Assembly (NCBI GenBank): GCA_934129785.1
Contig: CAKOWW010000007.1
Coordinates: 11,201-75,200 of the forward strand
Direction of reading: 5' to 3'
Origin: an uncultured Clostridia bacterium
GTDB taxonomy: Bacteria > Bacillota > Clostridia > TANB77 > CAG-508
DNA length: 64,000 bases
Below, piece by piece: positions 14,862 to 25,200 of the stretch. Positions within the stretch are counted from its first letter, which is position 1. Every line of letters starts with the position of its first letter. Under the pieces are notes generated by a model. That model made no database searches, had not been told where the DNA came from, and saw nothing but the letters and a program-made list of their open reading frames with translations. Both the position numbers and the translations under genes were made by a program.

Positions 14862-16561
14862 CATATATAGAAGAATATTATCAGTTTTTATTGAAAAATC
14901 CAGATAAGGCATGTCATAAAGTTTTAGCTACATACAAGAAACTTGTACAGGACATATATAATCCTAAACAGGTTTCTTTTTTTAACGAAATAACAGAAGA
15001 ACAAGAAATACATACATATATCTTTAATGAAATAAGAGGAAACAGACCAATAGATTTCATTGAAAAATTCTGTAAACATTCGAAAGGTAAGTGGGCAGGA
15101 AAACCAGTTTTGCTAGAATTGTGGCAAAAAGCTTTTATACAAGCTTTGTTTGGTTTTATAGATAAAGAAACAGAATTAAGAAAATACAAAAAAGGGATAT
15201 TAGATGTTGGAAGAAAGAATGGAAAATCAACAATAGATGGTGGACTTGGAAATTATATGTTAACATCTGATGGAGAAGGCGGAGCAGAAGTATATTCTGT
15301 AGCGACAAAAAAAGACCAAGCAAAAGTTGTTTGGGAAGAAGCTAAAAGAATGATAAAGAAGAGTCCAGCTTTATACAAAAGAGTTAGATGTTTAGTGAAT
15401 GGTCTCTTTTATGATAAAACTGAAAGTTCATTTAAAGCTTTAGCATCTGATTCAAATTCGTTAGATGGATTAAATGCTTATTTTGTAATATGTGATGAAG
15501 TACACGCATGGAAAGATAAGAACTTATTAGATGTTATGTACGATTCTATGTCTGCTAGAGAACAGCCGTTACTTTTAGAAACATCAACGATGGGAACGGT
15601 CAGAGAAAGTGTATTTGATAATGAATATGAATATGCTTCTGCTATAATAGATGGATACGAAGGAAAAGAAGGCGGAATTGCAGATGAAACTGTATTAGCG
15701 GTTATATACGAATTGGATAATGCTGATGAGTGGCAAGATGAGAAAAAATGGTACAAAGCCAATCCTGGGCTAGGCACAATAAAGAATGTAAAAGATTTGC
15801 GAGACAAAGTTAATAGAGCAAAGAATAATCCAACCGAATTAGCTAACCTACTATGTAAAGATTTTAATATAAGACAAAATGACCAAGACAAGTGGGTGAG
15901 TTTTGATATTGCAAACAATGAAGAACGATATAGTTTTGAAGATTTGTTTGACAATTATGCAGTTGCTGGTGTTGATTTATCAAGTACAACAGATTTAACA
16001 TGTGCAACTCTATTAATCATAAAAAATAAAAAGAAATATGTTATACAGCAATATTTTATAGCTGGAGATAGATTAGAATTTAAGATAAAAGATGACAAAA
16101 TACCGTACGATAAATGGGAAAAAAGAGGACTAGTAACCGTATGCGAAGGAGCAAAAGTTGATTATTCGCAAGTAACTGAGTGGTTTCTAAAAATGAAAGA
16201 TGAATACCAAATTGCGCCTCTATGGGTTGGATATGATCCATGGAACTCAAATTATTGGGTAGATGAAATGAAAGAAAATGGATTTGAGATGCTAGAGGTA
16301 AGGCAAGGAGCAAAGACAATGAGCAATCCGATGAAACAGCTAGAAGCGGACTTGATAGAGAAAAATGTAAATTACAATAATAATCCGGTATTAAAATGGT
16401 GCTTATGTAATACAGCAGTAAAAAGAGATGACAATGATAACATAAGATCTGTCAAAGGAAAAAAACAAAGAGCAAGAATAGATGGTACAGTAAGCTTAAT
16501 AATAGCCTACTGTATTTTATTTGAAAAAATGAATGATTATTTAGCACTACAGGAGGAGTAA
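14858..16561 (+). CDS. terL: Terminase large subunit
   Basis: 567 aa, the usual length. The ATPase domain shows DVGRKNGKST (Walker A, ~120) and VICDEVHAW (Walker B, ~208). The RNase H-like nuclease domain begins near residue 367 with AGVDLSSTTDLT and contains WVGYDPWNSNYWV. It powers packaging and cuts concatemers. An intact CTT-GGA occurs near 15243, so this context is not always altered. Confidence 0.97.
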   Translation: MTYIEEYYQFLLKNPDKACHKVLATYKKLVQDIYNPKQVSFFNEITEEQEIHTYIFNEIRGNRPIDFIEKFCKHSKGKWAGKPVLLELWQKAFIQALFGFIDKETELRKYKKGILDVGRKNGKSTIDGGLGNYMLTSDGEGGAEVYSVATKKDQAKVVWEEAKRMIKKSPALYKRVRCLVNGLFYDKTESSFKALASDSNSLDGLNAYFVICDEVHAWKDKNLLDVMYDSMSAREQPLLLETSTMGTVRESVFDNEYEYASAIIDGYEGKEGGIADETVLAVIYELDNADEWQDEKKWYKANPGLGTIKNVKDLRDKVNRAKNNPTELANLLCKDFNIRQNDQDKWVSFDIANNEERYSFEDLFDNYAVAGVDLSSTTDLTCATLLIIKNKKKYVIQQYFIAGDRLEFKIKDDKIPYDKWEKRGLVTVCEGAKVDYSQVTEWFLKMKDEYQIAPLWVGYDPWNSNYWVDEMKENGFEMLEVRQGAKTMSNPMKQLEADLIEKNVNYNNNPVLKWCLCNTAVKRDDNDNIRSVKGKKQRARIDGTVSLIIAYCILFEKMNDYLALQEE

Positions 16562-16562
16562 G

Positions 16563-17789
16563 ATGAAAAAAGAAAAAAGAAGCTTGTTTAACATGGTGTT
16601 TGGAAATAAAGTTCAAAAAATGGTAAATGAGACAACGTTAAAGTTGCTAAGCGGATATAATGCAACATATACAGATATTTCAGATAATATTGCAGACAAC
16701 ATAATAGCAAGAGAATGCATCAACACTATAGCAACACATTGTGCAAAGATGATGCCCAAACACTATCAACAAAATGGTGAATTAAAAAACCATATTTCTG
16801 GGCAAATAAATTATATTATTAGTGTAAAACCCAATCCGTTTATGACTACATATGATTTTATATACAAGACAATTAGTCTATTATTAGCACAAAACAATGA
16901 GTATATTTACATAGACATAGATGAAAAAGGATATTTAAGAGGATTATATCCGTTAAATCCATTATTTTGCACATTAGTCGAAGATGATGGTGAAGTTTGG
17001 CTCAAGTTTCAATTTATTGATGGTAATATTTACTATGTAAAATACAGCAGAATAATTCATTTAAAAAATTTCTATAACAAGCACGATTTCTATGGAGATA
17101 CAAACCAAGTTTTAGACAAAGCGATAGAAACACAAACAGTTGCAGATGATGGGATAAAAAACGCAATAAAGATAAGTGCATCACTAAGAGGAGTATTGAA
17201 AGCAGCAAATGCAATATTAAAAGATAAAGATATAAAAGATATGAAAAACAATTTTGTTCAAAGTTTATTATCAAGCACAGATGGGATAGGAAGCTTAGAT
17301 GCAAGAATGGATTTTAAAGAAATAAATTTAAACCCAGTTTTATTAGAAAAAGAGCAGCTGGAAATGGTAAACGGAAACATATATGGATACTTTATGATAT
17401 CAGAAAATATTATAAAAAGTAAATATACAGCAGATGAATGGAATGCTTTCTACGAAAGTGTTTTAGAGCCGAAGGCAATACAAATGGGACAAGCTTTTAC
17501 AAATGCAATATTTGGTGAAAAAGCGATTAAAGATGGACATAGAATAGAATTTTCTGTTAATCGTATAAAATATGCAAAAACAGAAACGAAGATAACTTTA
17601 ATAAAAGAAGCAGGAGCGCTTGGCTTAATAACTGTTGATGAAGGAAGAGAAATATTAGATTTGCCCGCGATTGGTGGAGAAGAAGGTAAAAAAAGATTAC
17701 AAACATTAAATGTAATAAATGCAAATTTAGCAGACAAATATCAAGGAGGTGGAAATGATGGAAAAAGCAATAAAGGAAATGAGAATTAG
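16563..17789 (+). CDS. Phage portal protein, HK97 family
   Basis: 408 aa. Motifs ARECINTIATHCAKM near the start, KPNPFMTTYDFIYK and the late ALGLITVDEGREIL block fit the HK97 portal family. It forms the dodecameric DNA entry ring. It begins one base after terL and overlaps the protease gene. Confidence 0.95.
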   Translation: MKKEKRSLFNMVFGNKVQKMVNETTLKLLSGYNATYTDISDNIADNIIARECINTIATHCAKMMPKHYQQNGELKNHISGQINYIISVKPNPFMTTYDFIYKTISLLLAQNNEYIYIDIDEKGYLRGLYPLNPLFCTLVEDDGEVWLKFQFIDGNIYYVKYSRIIHLKNFYNKHDFYGDTNQVLDKAIETQTVADDGIKNAIKISASLRGVLKAANAILKDKDIKDMKNNFVQSLLSSTDGIGSLDARMDFKEINLNPVLLEKEQLEMVNGNIYGYFMISENIIKSKYTADEWNAFYESVLEPKAIQMGQAFTNAIFGEKAIKDGHRIEFSVNRIKYAKTETKITLIKEAGALGLITVDEGREILDLPAIGGEEGKKRLQTLNVINANLADKYQGGGNDGKSNKGNEN

Positions 17790-18324
17790 TGAATTAAGAG
17801 CTTTACAAGAAGAATCAGATGAAATGATAATTGAAGGATATGCGGCGGTATTTGAGCAAGAAACAGACTTAGGATGGTGTAAAGAAATTATAAGCAGAGA
17901 AGCTTTTAATGACTGCAACATGTCAGACTGTGTATTAAAATATAATCATAATGACAATTGCTTAATTTTAGCTAGAACTAGAAACAAAAGTTTAGAATTA
18001 ATAGTAGATAGTAAAGGCTTAAAAATAAGAGCGAAATTGATAGATACAACACAAAATCAAGATATATACAAAATGATAAAAGCAGGATTACTAGACAAAA
18101 TGAGTTTTGCGTTTTCTGTAAGAAAACAGGAATGGGACTATGAAACAGACACAAGAAGAATTACAGAAATTGCGCAATTATTTGATGTTTCTGTAGTTGA
18201 TGTTCCAGCTTATGATGGAACAGAAATATATGCAAGAAGTAAAGAAAATTATGAAGAAGAAAAACAAAAATACAAAGAATACAAAAATGAAAAAGAAAGA
18301 TTAGAATTGTGGTTAAGTTTATAA
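17755..18324 (+). CDS. HK97-type prohead protease
   Basis: 189 aa. The catalytic His lies in LKYNHND and the Ser in KMSFAF about 50 residues later; VSVVDVPAYDGTEIYAR closes the domain. AAGGAGG precedes ATG 17755 (17758 is also possible). It cleaves the capsid delta domain during maturation and overlaps the portal gene by 35 bases. Confidence 0.93.
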   Translation: MMEKAIKEMRISELRALQEESDEMIIEGYAAVFEQETDLGWCKEIISREAFNDCNMSDCVLKYNHNDNCLILARTRNKSLELIVDSKGLKIRAKLIDTTQNQDIYKMIKAGLLDKMSFAFSVRKQEWDYETDTRRITEIAQLFDVSVVDVPAYDGTEIYARSKENYEEEKQKYKEYKNEKERLELWLSL

Positions 18325-18334
18325 TCTTGATAAG

Positions 18335-18362
18335 AGAAGCGGTGGTAGAACTGCTTCTTTTT
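18335..18362 (+). terminator. Hairpin with T-run between protease and capsid
   Basis: AGAAGCGGT pairs with ACTGCTTCT and is followed by T6. A second hairpin without T-run at ~18397-18412 shares the same 14-base CGGTGGTAGAACTG core. The first probably attenuates upstream transcription before the capsid gene. Confidence 0.6.
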
Positions 18363-18441
18363 TGGTTGGTAGAAATCAAATAGAGAGTTTATAAAAACGG
18401 TGGTAGAACTGTTAAAAATAAAAAAATAGGAGGAATTAAAG

Positions 18442-19686
18442 ATGACTTTAAAAGAATTAAACGAAAAAAAAGAAGAATTAAGAAAAAGACTAGAGAATGC
18501 TAAACCAGAAGAATTAGAAGAAATAAGAAAAGAAGTGGAAGCATTAAAAGGTGTTGAAGTCGAAGAAGAAAAAACAAAGGAAATAGATGAAAGAAATCTA
18601 TTGAAAGGAGCAATTGAAGATTTAGAAAAAAGAAATGTAAATCTTTCAAATGCAAAAGTTATTGAAAAACCAAAAAAGGAGGAAAGAAAAGTGAATGAAA
18701 AAGAATTAATCGAACAAAGAGCAAAAGATTTAAAAGAAGGAAAAACAGTTAGTATAGCATTTGATAATGCAGAACAAAGAAGCGTAACAGTCCAAGGTGG
18801 AACTATACTAGTGCCAAAAAAATACAAAAATGAAATATCAGAAAGCTTTAATGCTGTATCTGGGATGGTTGACATGTTGAATACAGTACCACTAAATGGT
18901 GGAGACTCTTACAATGTAGCTTTTGAAAAAGGATATGGAGAAGGAGATTACAGTACAGAAGGTGGAGAATATAAAGACATAGATGTTGAAACTGATTATG
19001 TTGAAACAGGTAGAGCTAAAATTACATCATATATCGAAGTAACAAAAGAAGTTAAAAAATTACCTGCTGCTGCATATTTAGCATTAATATCAAAAAGAGT
19101 AACTAGCTCAATTAAAAAGAAAATAGGTGCACAAGCAATTATAGGTGCTGGAACAACAAATACTATAAAAGGTATTTACAATGCAGATGTAAAAGTAATG
19201 CCAACAGAAGATGGCACAAGTGATATAGAATTAGCAGGTATAGATTCTGACACATTAAACGAAATTACTTTTGCGTATGGTGGAAATGAAGATGTTGAAG
19301 CTCCACAAACATTAATATTATCTAAAGAAGATTTAAAAGCTTTTGCAAAAGTAAAAACAGAAGATGGAAAATTTGTTTATACTATAACAAAAAATGGAGC
19401 AAAAGGAACAATTGCTTATAAAGATGGAGGACTAGCTGTACCATTTGTCATCAATTCAGCTTGTAATTCAATTTCAAATAAAGCAACAGCAACTGGAAAA
19501 TACACAATGATTTATGGTTCATTAATGGACTTTGAATTACCTGTTTTCTCTGATTTAGAAGTTCAAGAAAGCACAGATTATCAATTCAAAAAAGGCATGA
19601 TTTGTTATAGAGCTGATGCTATCGTAGGTGGAACAGTATCTAAATATAATGGATTCGTAAGAGTAAAAAAAGCTAATGTTGTTTAA
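18442..19686 (+). CDS. Major capsid protein, HK97 fold
   Basis: 414 aa. Residues 1-~85 are the Lys/Glu-rich coiled-coil delta (scaffold) domain, followed by the capsid fold with VPKKYKNEISESF, LPAAAYLALISKRV, GAGTTNTIKGIYN and a C-terminal ADAIVGGTVSKYNGFVRVK. AGGAGG precedes ATG 18442. Inside the gene an AAAGGAGG followed by an in-frame GTG at 18691 could start a form without the delta domain. Confidence 0.96.
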   Translation: MTLKELNEKKEELRKRLENAKPEELEEIRKEVEALKGVEVEEEKTKEIDERNLLKGAIEDLEKRNVNLSNAKVIEKPKKEERKVNEKELIEQRAKDLKEGKTVSIAFDNAEQRSVTVQGGTILVPKKYKNEISESFNAVSGMVDMLNTVPLNGGDSYNVAFEKGYGEGDYSTEGGEYKDIDVETDYVETGRAKITSYIEVTKEVKKLPAAAYLALISKRVTSSIKKKIGAQAIIGAGTTNTIKGIYNADVKVMPTEDGTSDIELAGIDSDTLNEITFAYGGNEDVEAPQTLILSKEDLKAFAKVKTEDGKFVYTITKNGAKGTIAYKDGGLAVPFVINSACNSISNKATATGKYTMIYGSLMDFELPVFSDLEVQESTDYQFKKGMICYRADAIVGGTVSKYNGFVRVKKANVV

Positions 19687-19701
19687 AAATAGGAGGACTA
19701 T

Positions 19702-20001
19702 ATGGAAAAATTGTTGAAAATAACTAAGCAATGTTTGAGCATTGTGGAAACAGCAACGCTTAAAGATGAAGAAATCAAAATGCTTATAAAAGCAGGAATA
19801 GAAGATTTAAAAAGAATGGGAATCAATGTTACAGAAGACACTGACAATACATTAATTCAATCGACTATTATAATGTTTGTTAAAGCAAATTTTGGAAATA
19901 CAGATATAAAAGAAAAAGAACAAGCTCAAAAGACATATAGTCTTCTATGTAATAATTTAAGTTTAAGCACAGATTATAAGGAGAGTGGTAGCAATGCGTG
20001 A
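19702..20001 (+). CDS. Head-tail connector (gp6-like)
   Basis: 99 aa, all-helical, with DLKRMGINV and a hydrophobic stretch IIMFVKANFGN, the pattern of gp6/YqbG-type adaptors directly after the capsid gene. AGGAGG upstream. Confidence 0.8.
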   Translation: MEKLLKITKQCLSIVETATLKDEEIKMLIKAGIEDLKRMGINVTEDTDNTLIQSTIIMFVKANFGNTDIKEKEQAQKTYSLLCNNLSLSTDYKESGSNA

Positions 20002-20311
20002 TGTAAGTTGTAAATTGCTATCTACTCAAGTTTCAAAAGATAGCATAGGAGTTTCAAAACCAAAACAGGTAATAGAAACTGAAGTTCCGTTGATAAAAGT
20101 AGAAGATGTTTATGCTAATGAGTTTTATAAAGCAAACGAGCAAGGATATAAACCGACCTTGAGACTGAAAATTTCTCCTTTGAGTTACGAGAATCAATCA
20201 GAATTAATTTATATGAATCAGACATATACAATTATTCGTGTTCAAGAGAGTACAGCAGATGAGCTTATATTGATTTGTGAAAGGAAAGTAAAAAATGTCA
20301 AAAGGAATTAA
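19994..20311 (+). CDS. Head closure / head-tail joining protein
   Basis: 105 aa from ATG 19994 (GGAGAGTGG upstream). Beta-rich, with LRLKISPLSYENQSELIYMNQTYTI, matching small SPP1 gp16-like head-closure proteins. Position between the gp6-like and gp10-like genes supports this. Confidence 0.78.
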   Translation: MRDVSCKLLSTQVSKDSIGVSKPKQVIETEVPLIKVEDVYANEFYKANEQGYKPTLRLKISPLSYENQSELIYMNQTYTIIRVQESTADELILICERKVKNVKRN

Positions 20312-20690
20312 AGTCGATGATTTATCAAAAGAAATAGAAAAAGCTTTAGTAGCATATTCTGATGATATTTCAGAATTAGTCAAAGAAGTAGCTGATGATG
20401 TAGGAAAAGAAGCTGTGCAAGAACTAAAAAATACTTCTCCAAAAAAGAAGCGAAAAGGTGGCAGATATGCGAAAGGTTGGAAACTAAAAAAAGAAAAACT
20501 AGGTAAGAATAAATATTCTGTTAAAATACATAACAAAACAGATTATCAACTGACACATTTACTAGAATTTGGACATGCTACTAGAAATGGTGGAAGAACC
20601 AAAGCGATTCCACATATAAGGCCTGTAGAAGAAAAATATTCTAAAGAATATGAAGAAAAATTAAAACAAAAAATAGGGGGTATACGATGA
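20295..20690 (+). CDS. HK97 gp10-like tail/neck protein
   Basis: 131 aa. The diagnostic LLEFGHATRNGGRT and IPHIRPVEEK motifs of HK97 gp10-family proteins are near residues 85-112. It is thought to act at the neck or tail completion step. It overlaps its neighbours at both ends. Confidence 0.9.
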   Translation: MSKGIKVDDLSKEIEKALVAYSDDISELVKEVADDVGKEAVQELKNTSPKKKRKGGRYAKGWKLKKEKLGKNKYSVKIHNKTDYQLTHLLEFGHATRNGGRTKAIPHIRPVEEKYSKEYEEKLKQKIGGIR

Positions 20691-20998
20691 CTTTAGAAGA
20701 ATTAAGAATGAGATGTGAAGAACAAGGATTTCAATATTCATATGGAAAATTCGATGAAGAAGTAGAACCTCCGCATTTAGTTGCTATAACCACAGAGACT
20801 AATAATTTTTTAGCGGACAATAAAGTTTACATGAAAAAAGAAAAAATTCAACTAGATTATACATATATAAGCAAAGACATAGAAATGCAAAACAAAATAG
20901 AAAATGAAATTCTAAGCGATGTCGTTTGGAATAAAACAGAAGAAACTTATTTGTCAGATGAAAAAATTTGGCAAGTGAGTTATTTTTTTGAAATTTAA
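20687..20998 (+). CDS. Tail completion/terminator-like protein
   Basis: 103 aa with EPPHLVAITTETNNFLADNKVY near the middle and a C-terminal beta strand ending YFFEI. Size and position just before the major tail protein fit the tail terminator family; sequence match is moderate. Confidence 0.7.
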   Translation: MTLEELRMRCEEQGFQYSYGKFDEEVEPPHLVAITTETNNFLADNKVYMKKEKIQLDYTYISKDIEMQNKIENEILSDVVWNKTEETYLSDEKIWQVSYFFEI

Positions 20999-21018
20999 AA
21001 GGAAAGAAGGAAATAAAA

Positions 21019-21600
21019 ATGGCAGAAACTGAAAATAAAGTTTTATATGGAATTAAAAATGTACATATTGCTAAGTTAACAGAGAATAATGGAAAAATTA
21101 CTTATGGAGAACCTTTTGCTTTGCCAGGGGCTAAAGGATTTTCACCGGATCCCCAAGGAGAAGAATCTAAATATTATGCAGACAATATGATTTATTTTAG
21201 AAAAAACACAAATCAAGGATATCAAGGAAATTTAGTTGTTACATTATTAAATGAACAATTTGAAACTGAAATATTTGGAAGAACAAAAGATAAAAATGGA
21301 GCAATAATAGAAAATGCAGAAGATAAGGAATCAAGATTCGCGTTAATGTTTGAAGCTGATGGCGATGACAAAAAAAGAAGATACGTTTATTGGGACTGTA
21401 CTGCATCAAGAGCAACTAGAGAACACAATACAAGAGAAGAAAGTTTTGAACCAGGAACAGATAGCCTTCCAATTACAATAGCACCTCGTTCAACAGACAG
21501 TGCAATTGGAACCTATTTAGAACCAACAGAAGCCAACAAAACTATTTATGAAAAATTCTTTAGTAAAGTATATGAAAAAGATGCAACAGCGGAAATATAG
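21019..21600 (+). CDS. Major tail protein, phi13 type
   Basis: 193 aa. KVLYGIKNVHIAKL at the start, GAKGFSPDPQGEES, and later ATREHNTREESFEPGTD and LPITIAPR follow the phi13-family major tail protein. It polymerises into the tail tube. AGGAAAGAAGG upstream. Confidence 0.93.
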   Translation: MAETENKVLYGIKNVHIAKLTENNGKITYGEPFALPGAKGFSPDPQGEESKYYADNMIYFRKNTNQGYQGNLVVTLLNEQFETEIFGRTKDKNGAIIENAEDKESRFALMFEADGDDKKRRYVYWDCTASRATREHNTREESFEPGTDSLPITIAPRSTDSAIGTYLEPTEANKTIYEKFFSKVYEKDATAEI

Positions 21601-21610
21601 GAGGAAAATT

Positions 21611-22003
21611 ATGAAAACAATTGAAATTTGCGGTAAAAGATATCAAATTGATTGCAATGCGTTAACTTATAAAAACTATCGTAGCAAATTTAACACAGAT
21701 ATTTTTAGTGATATAAGAATTTTACAAGCGTTTTTAACTAAACAAGTTTTATTAGCTGAGAGTTTAAAAAAAGAAAATCCTGATATAGATGATTCTAACA
21801 TAATTTCAAGTTTATCAACTTTAATGTTGGATGATATGGGATTATTCATTGAAGCGGCAACAAGAATGGCTTATATAATGATATTAACAGCAAACAGAAA
21901 AGCACCGGAGTATGAAGAATGGCTAGAAGGAATACCAGCAATAAAAACAAATGATGAATGGATTGCAGAGGTAACGGAATTTGCCGTGAATTGCTTTTGT
22001 TGA
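21611..22003 (+). CDS. Tail assembly chaperone, short form (gpG-like)
   Basis: 130 aa. GKRYQIDCNALTYKNYRSKF at the N-terminus and the conserved position between tail tube and tape measure identify the tail assembly chaperone. It stops at TGA 22001-22003 inside a sequence allowing a +1 shift to a longer product. Confidence 0.88.
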   Translation: MKTIEICGKRYQIDCNALTYKNYRSKFNTDIFSDIRILQAFLTKQVLLAESLKKENPDIDDSNIISSLSTLMLDDMGLFIEAATRMAYIMILTANRKAPEYEEWLEGIPAIKTNDEWIAEVTEFAVNCFC

Positions 22004-22235
22004 CAATGAACTATATGAAAAAATTCAGAATATTAATACCGACAATGAAGAACTTATAGAAGAATATCCAGAGCAAGAATTTATAGCTTCCTGCTTGCGA
22101 GTGGGATTAACTATAGATGACTTGAAAGAAATTACATATATAGAAGCAATGAAAATCTTATATTCAACTATAGAAAAGAAGAAAAATAAAAAGGTAAGGA
22201 AAGCTACCCAAGCTGATTGGGATAGATTAATGTAA
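22002..22235 (+). CDS. C-terminal extension of the tail chaperone (gpGT-like), expressed by frameshift
   Basis: 77 codons with no usable start codon near the 5' end, in the +1 frame relative to the gene before it. The product (EEYPEQEFIASCLRVGLTI, ending ATQADWDRLM) has the typical end of the long tail-chaperone form. The frames overlap only between a TGA at ~21987 and the zero-frame TGA at 22001, so the shift must occur within TTGCTTTTGT; slippage of TTT by one base on TTTT is the best candidate. This site contains no in-frame CGG. Confidence 0.78.
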   Translation, partial: DNELYEKIQNINTDNEELIEEYPEQEFIASCLRVGLTIDDLKEITYIEAMKILYSTIEKKKNKKVRKATQADWDRLM

Positions 22236-22277
22236 GAGGCTATTTAGCCTCTTATTTTAGTATAAGAGGTGAAAAAA

Positions 22278-25200
22278 ATGGCGAATATAAAAGGAATTAT
22301 GGTAGAAATTGGTGGGGATACATCAAACTTACAAAATGCATTAAAGAAAGTTAATTCTAGCACAGCTAGTTTAAGCAAGGAATTAAAAGGAATTAACTCT
22401 TTACTTAAGCTAGACCCAAAAAATACAGAGCTATTATCACAAAAGCAAACAGTTCTAAAACAAAATATAGAACAAACTTCTAAGAAATTAGAAGAATTAA
22501 AAAATGCACAAGAAATGGCTGATAGCACAATAGCAAGTGGTGGAAAAATTTCTCAAGAAAATTATAGAAATTTACAAAGAGAAATATTTGTTACTGAAAA
22601 CAAGTTAAACAGCTTAAAAGCGGAAGCTTCTAATTGGTCAAAAGCAGGAAAGAGTATAGAAGAATTTGGCAACAAGATAACAAATATATCAAATAAGATC
22701 GATAATATGGGTAATACTCTAACAACAAAGTTAACATTACCTATAGTTGGAATAACTACAACAGCAATTGCTTCAATGGATGATGTGGATGAAGGATTAG
22801 ATACTATTGCAACAAAAACTGGAGCTACGGGTTCAATAGCAAAAGAATTGCAACAGATATATAAAGAAGTCGCAAGTGAAGTGCCAGGCGATTTTGCTGA
22901 TATTGGAGCAGCTATAGGAGAAATTAATACTAGGTTAGACTTGACAGGAGGTAAACTAAAGACAGCATCTATAGATTTCTTAAAATTTGCGAAAGTAAAC
23001 GGAACAGATGTAAATACTTCTGTGCAGTTGGTTACTAGAGCAATGGGAGATGCAGGAATAGAAGCCGATAAGTACTCAGAATTATTAGATATGCTTACTG
23101 TAGCAGGACAAAAAAGTGGGATTTCTATAGAATCACTAACGACAAATCTTGCTAAATATGGTGCACCAATGAGAGCTTTAGGCATAGATACAAAAAATGC
23201 AATTGCAATGTTTGCTCGGATGGGAGAAAGCAGGAGTAAATACAGAGATTGCATTTTCTGGAATGAAAAAAGCTATATCGAACTGGGGAGCAGCAGGAAA
23301 AGATTCTACAAAAGAATTTAGTAAAACTTTAAAAGAAATAGAAAAATGTCCAACGATTGCAAAAGCGACTACAAAAGCGATTTCAGTATTTGGTGCAAAA
23401 GCGGGACCAGACCTAGCAGATGCAATAAAAGGAGGAAGATTTGAATTTCAAAAATATATAGAAGCATTAGATAGTGGAAAAGGAACAATAGAAAGTACAT
23501 ATGAACAAATAATCGATGAAGTAGATGATACCCAACTTGCAATGCAAAATGCAAAAGTTGCAATGCATGATGCAGGAGAAATTGCGGCAAAAACGATTGG
23601 CCCAATTTTGTTGGATTTGTCAAAAAAATTTAAGGGGCTAATGGAAAATTTTGATAAATTGAGTGACAAAGAGAAAAAACAGATTTTAAATATGATAGCA
23701 ATAACAGCATCAATAGGACCAGCAGTTAAAATTTTAAGTGCACTTGGAAAAACAGTAGGAACAGGAACTAAAGCAATAGGAACATTCACACAAGCTGTTG
23801 GCCTTATAGGAAAAACAAGTACAGATGCTTTTAAAAAAGCTTCAGAAGGAACACAATCTTTAGCGAGTGGATTAACTTTTTTAACATCTCCTGCTGGATT
23901 TGCAACAGTAGCTATAACTGCAGCAGCAGGTGCGGTAGTATATTTTGCAACAAAGCAAACAGAAGCACAAAAGAAAGCAAAAGAATTTGCAGAAGAAATG
24001 GCAAATTCAAGACAATCATTAGAAGAATATAATCAAAATATAGACAAAACAACAAGTGCAAATTTAGCTCAAATGGATTCTGCAAGCAAGTTAAAAAATG
24101 AATTAACTACATTAGTAGACGAAAATGGAAAAGTCAAACAAGGATATGAAAGTAGAGTTTCATTCATATTAAATGAACTAAATAATGCATTAGGAACTGA
24201 ATATAAACTAAACGGAAATATAGTTCAAAGTTATAAAGATTTGCAAGGTGAAATAGATAATACTTTAGAAAAAAAGAGAGCAGAAATACAACTTAATGCA
24301 GAAGAAGAACAATATAAAAATGCAATAGAAAACCAAAAGGATTCAGTAGAAAAATTGAAGATAGCTCAAGAAAATTTAGGAATGACAATAGAAGATGCAA
24401 AACAAAAATATCAAGATTATACGGAAGCAGTAAGTGAAGCACAAAAAAAACGGAGACAAAGATGCTCAATTAAATTTATTGTTACAAAAGAAAGAAATGG
24501 ATGCATTGAAAGACAAAATTGATGCTTACGATGATGCAGAGTGGGAAGTTAAAGACTATACTGATAAGACAAAAAAATACGAAGAAGATTATGCGAAATT
24601 TACAGAAGGAAAATACAGTGAAATAGGCAACGCAATAAAAGCATCGACAGAAGATTGGACAACAAAAACTTTAGAAGAAATAAACAAATCTATTGGAGAA
24701 CAAAGCAATGCAATGGAACAATATAAACAGATATATGAAAATACAGGAAATCAAGTTGCATTAGAATTATCACAACAAGCACAACAGAATTTGGATAATT
24801 TAACTCAAGAACTTGTTAAAAGAACACAAACATTAGCTGAATTAGGGCCACAGGAAGTTGAAGCTTGGAAGAAAGTGGCAAGTGATAGTTATTCGTCTTA
24901 TAGCGAAGAGGTTGCTAAAATGCCAGCCGAAATGCAACAAAAAATACAAGAAGCTACAGGAGTTATTGCAGGAGGAACTCCACAAATGCAGGAAAAAGCA
25001 GAGGAGTTAGGAAGAAAAACAGTCGAAGAATTTGATAAATCTGCAGAAGCGAAGAAAAATGCTTTGAATACAATAACTGGATATTTAAATGGACTATCGG
25101 ATGAAGACAAAAGAGAATTAATAAAACAAGCAGGTATAGAAGATGTAGATAAAGTATTAGAGGAGTTGAATAGAGGAGATTTATCAGAAGAGAACGGAAA

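Noticed and set aside
24440..24455. Slippage on the A8 run before the second tape-measure site
   Set aside because: The run could slip, but the same +1 outcome is seen at CGG sites without any A-run, so CGG is the common factor.
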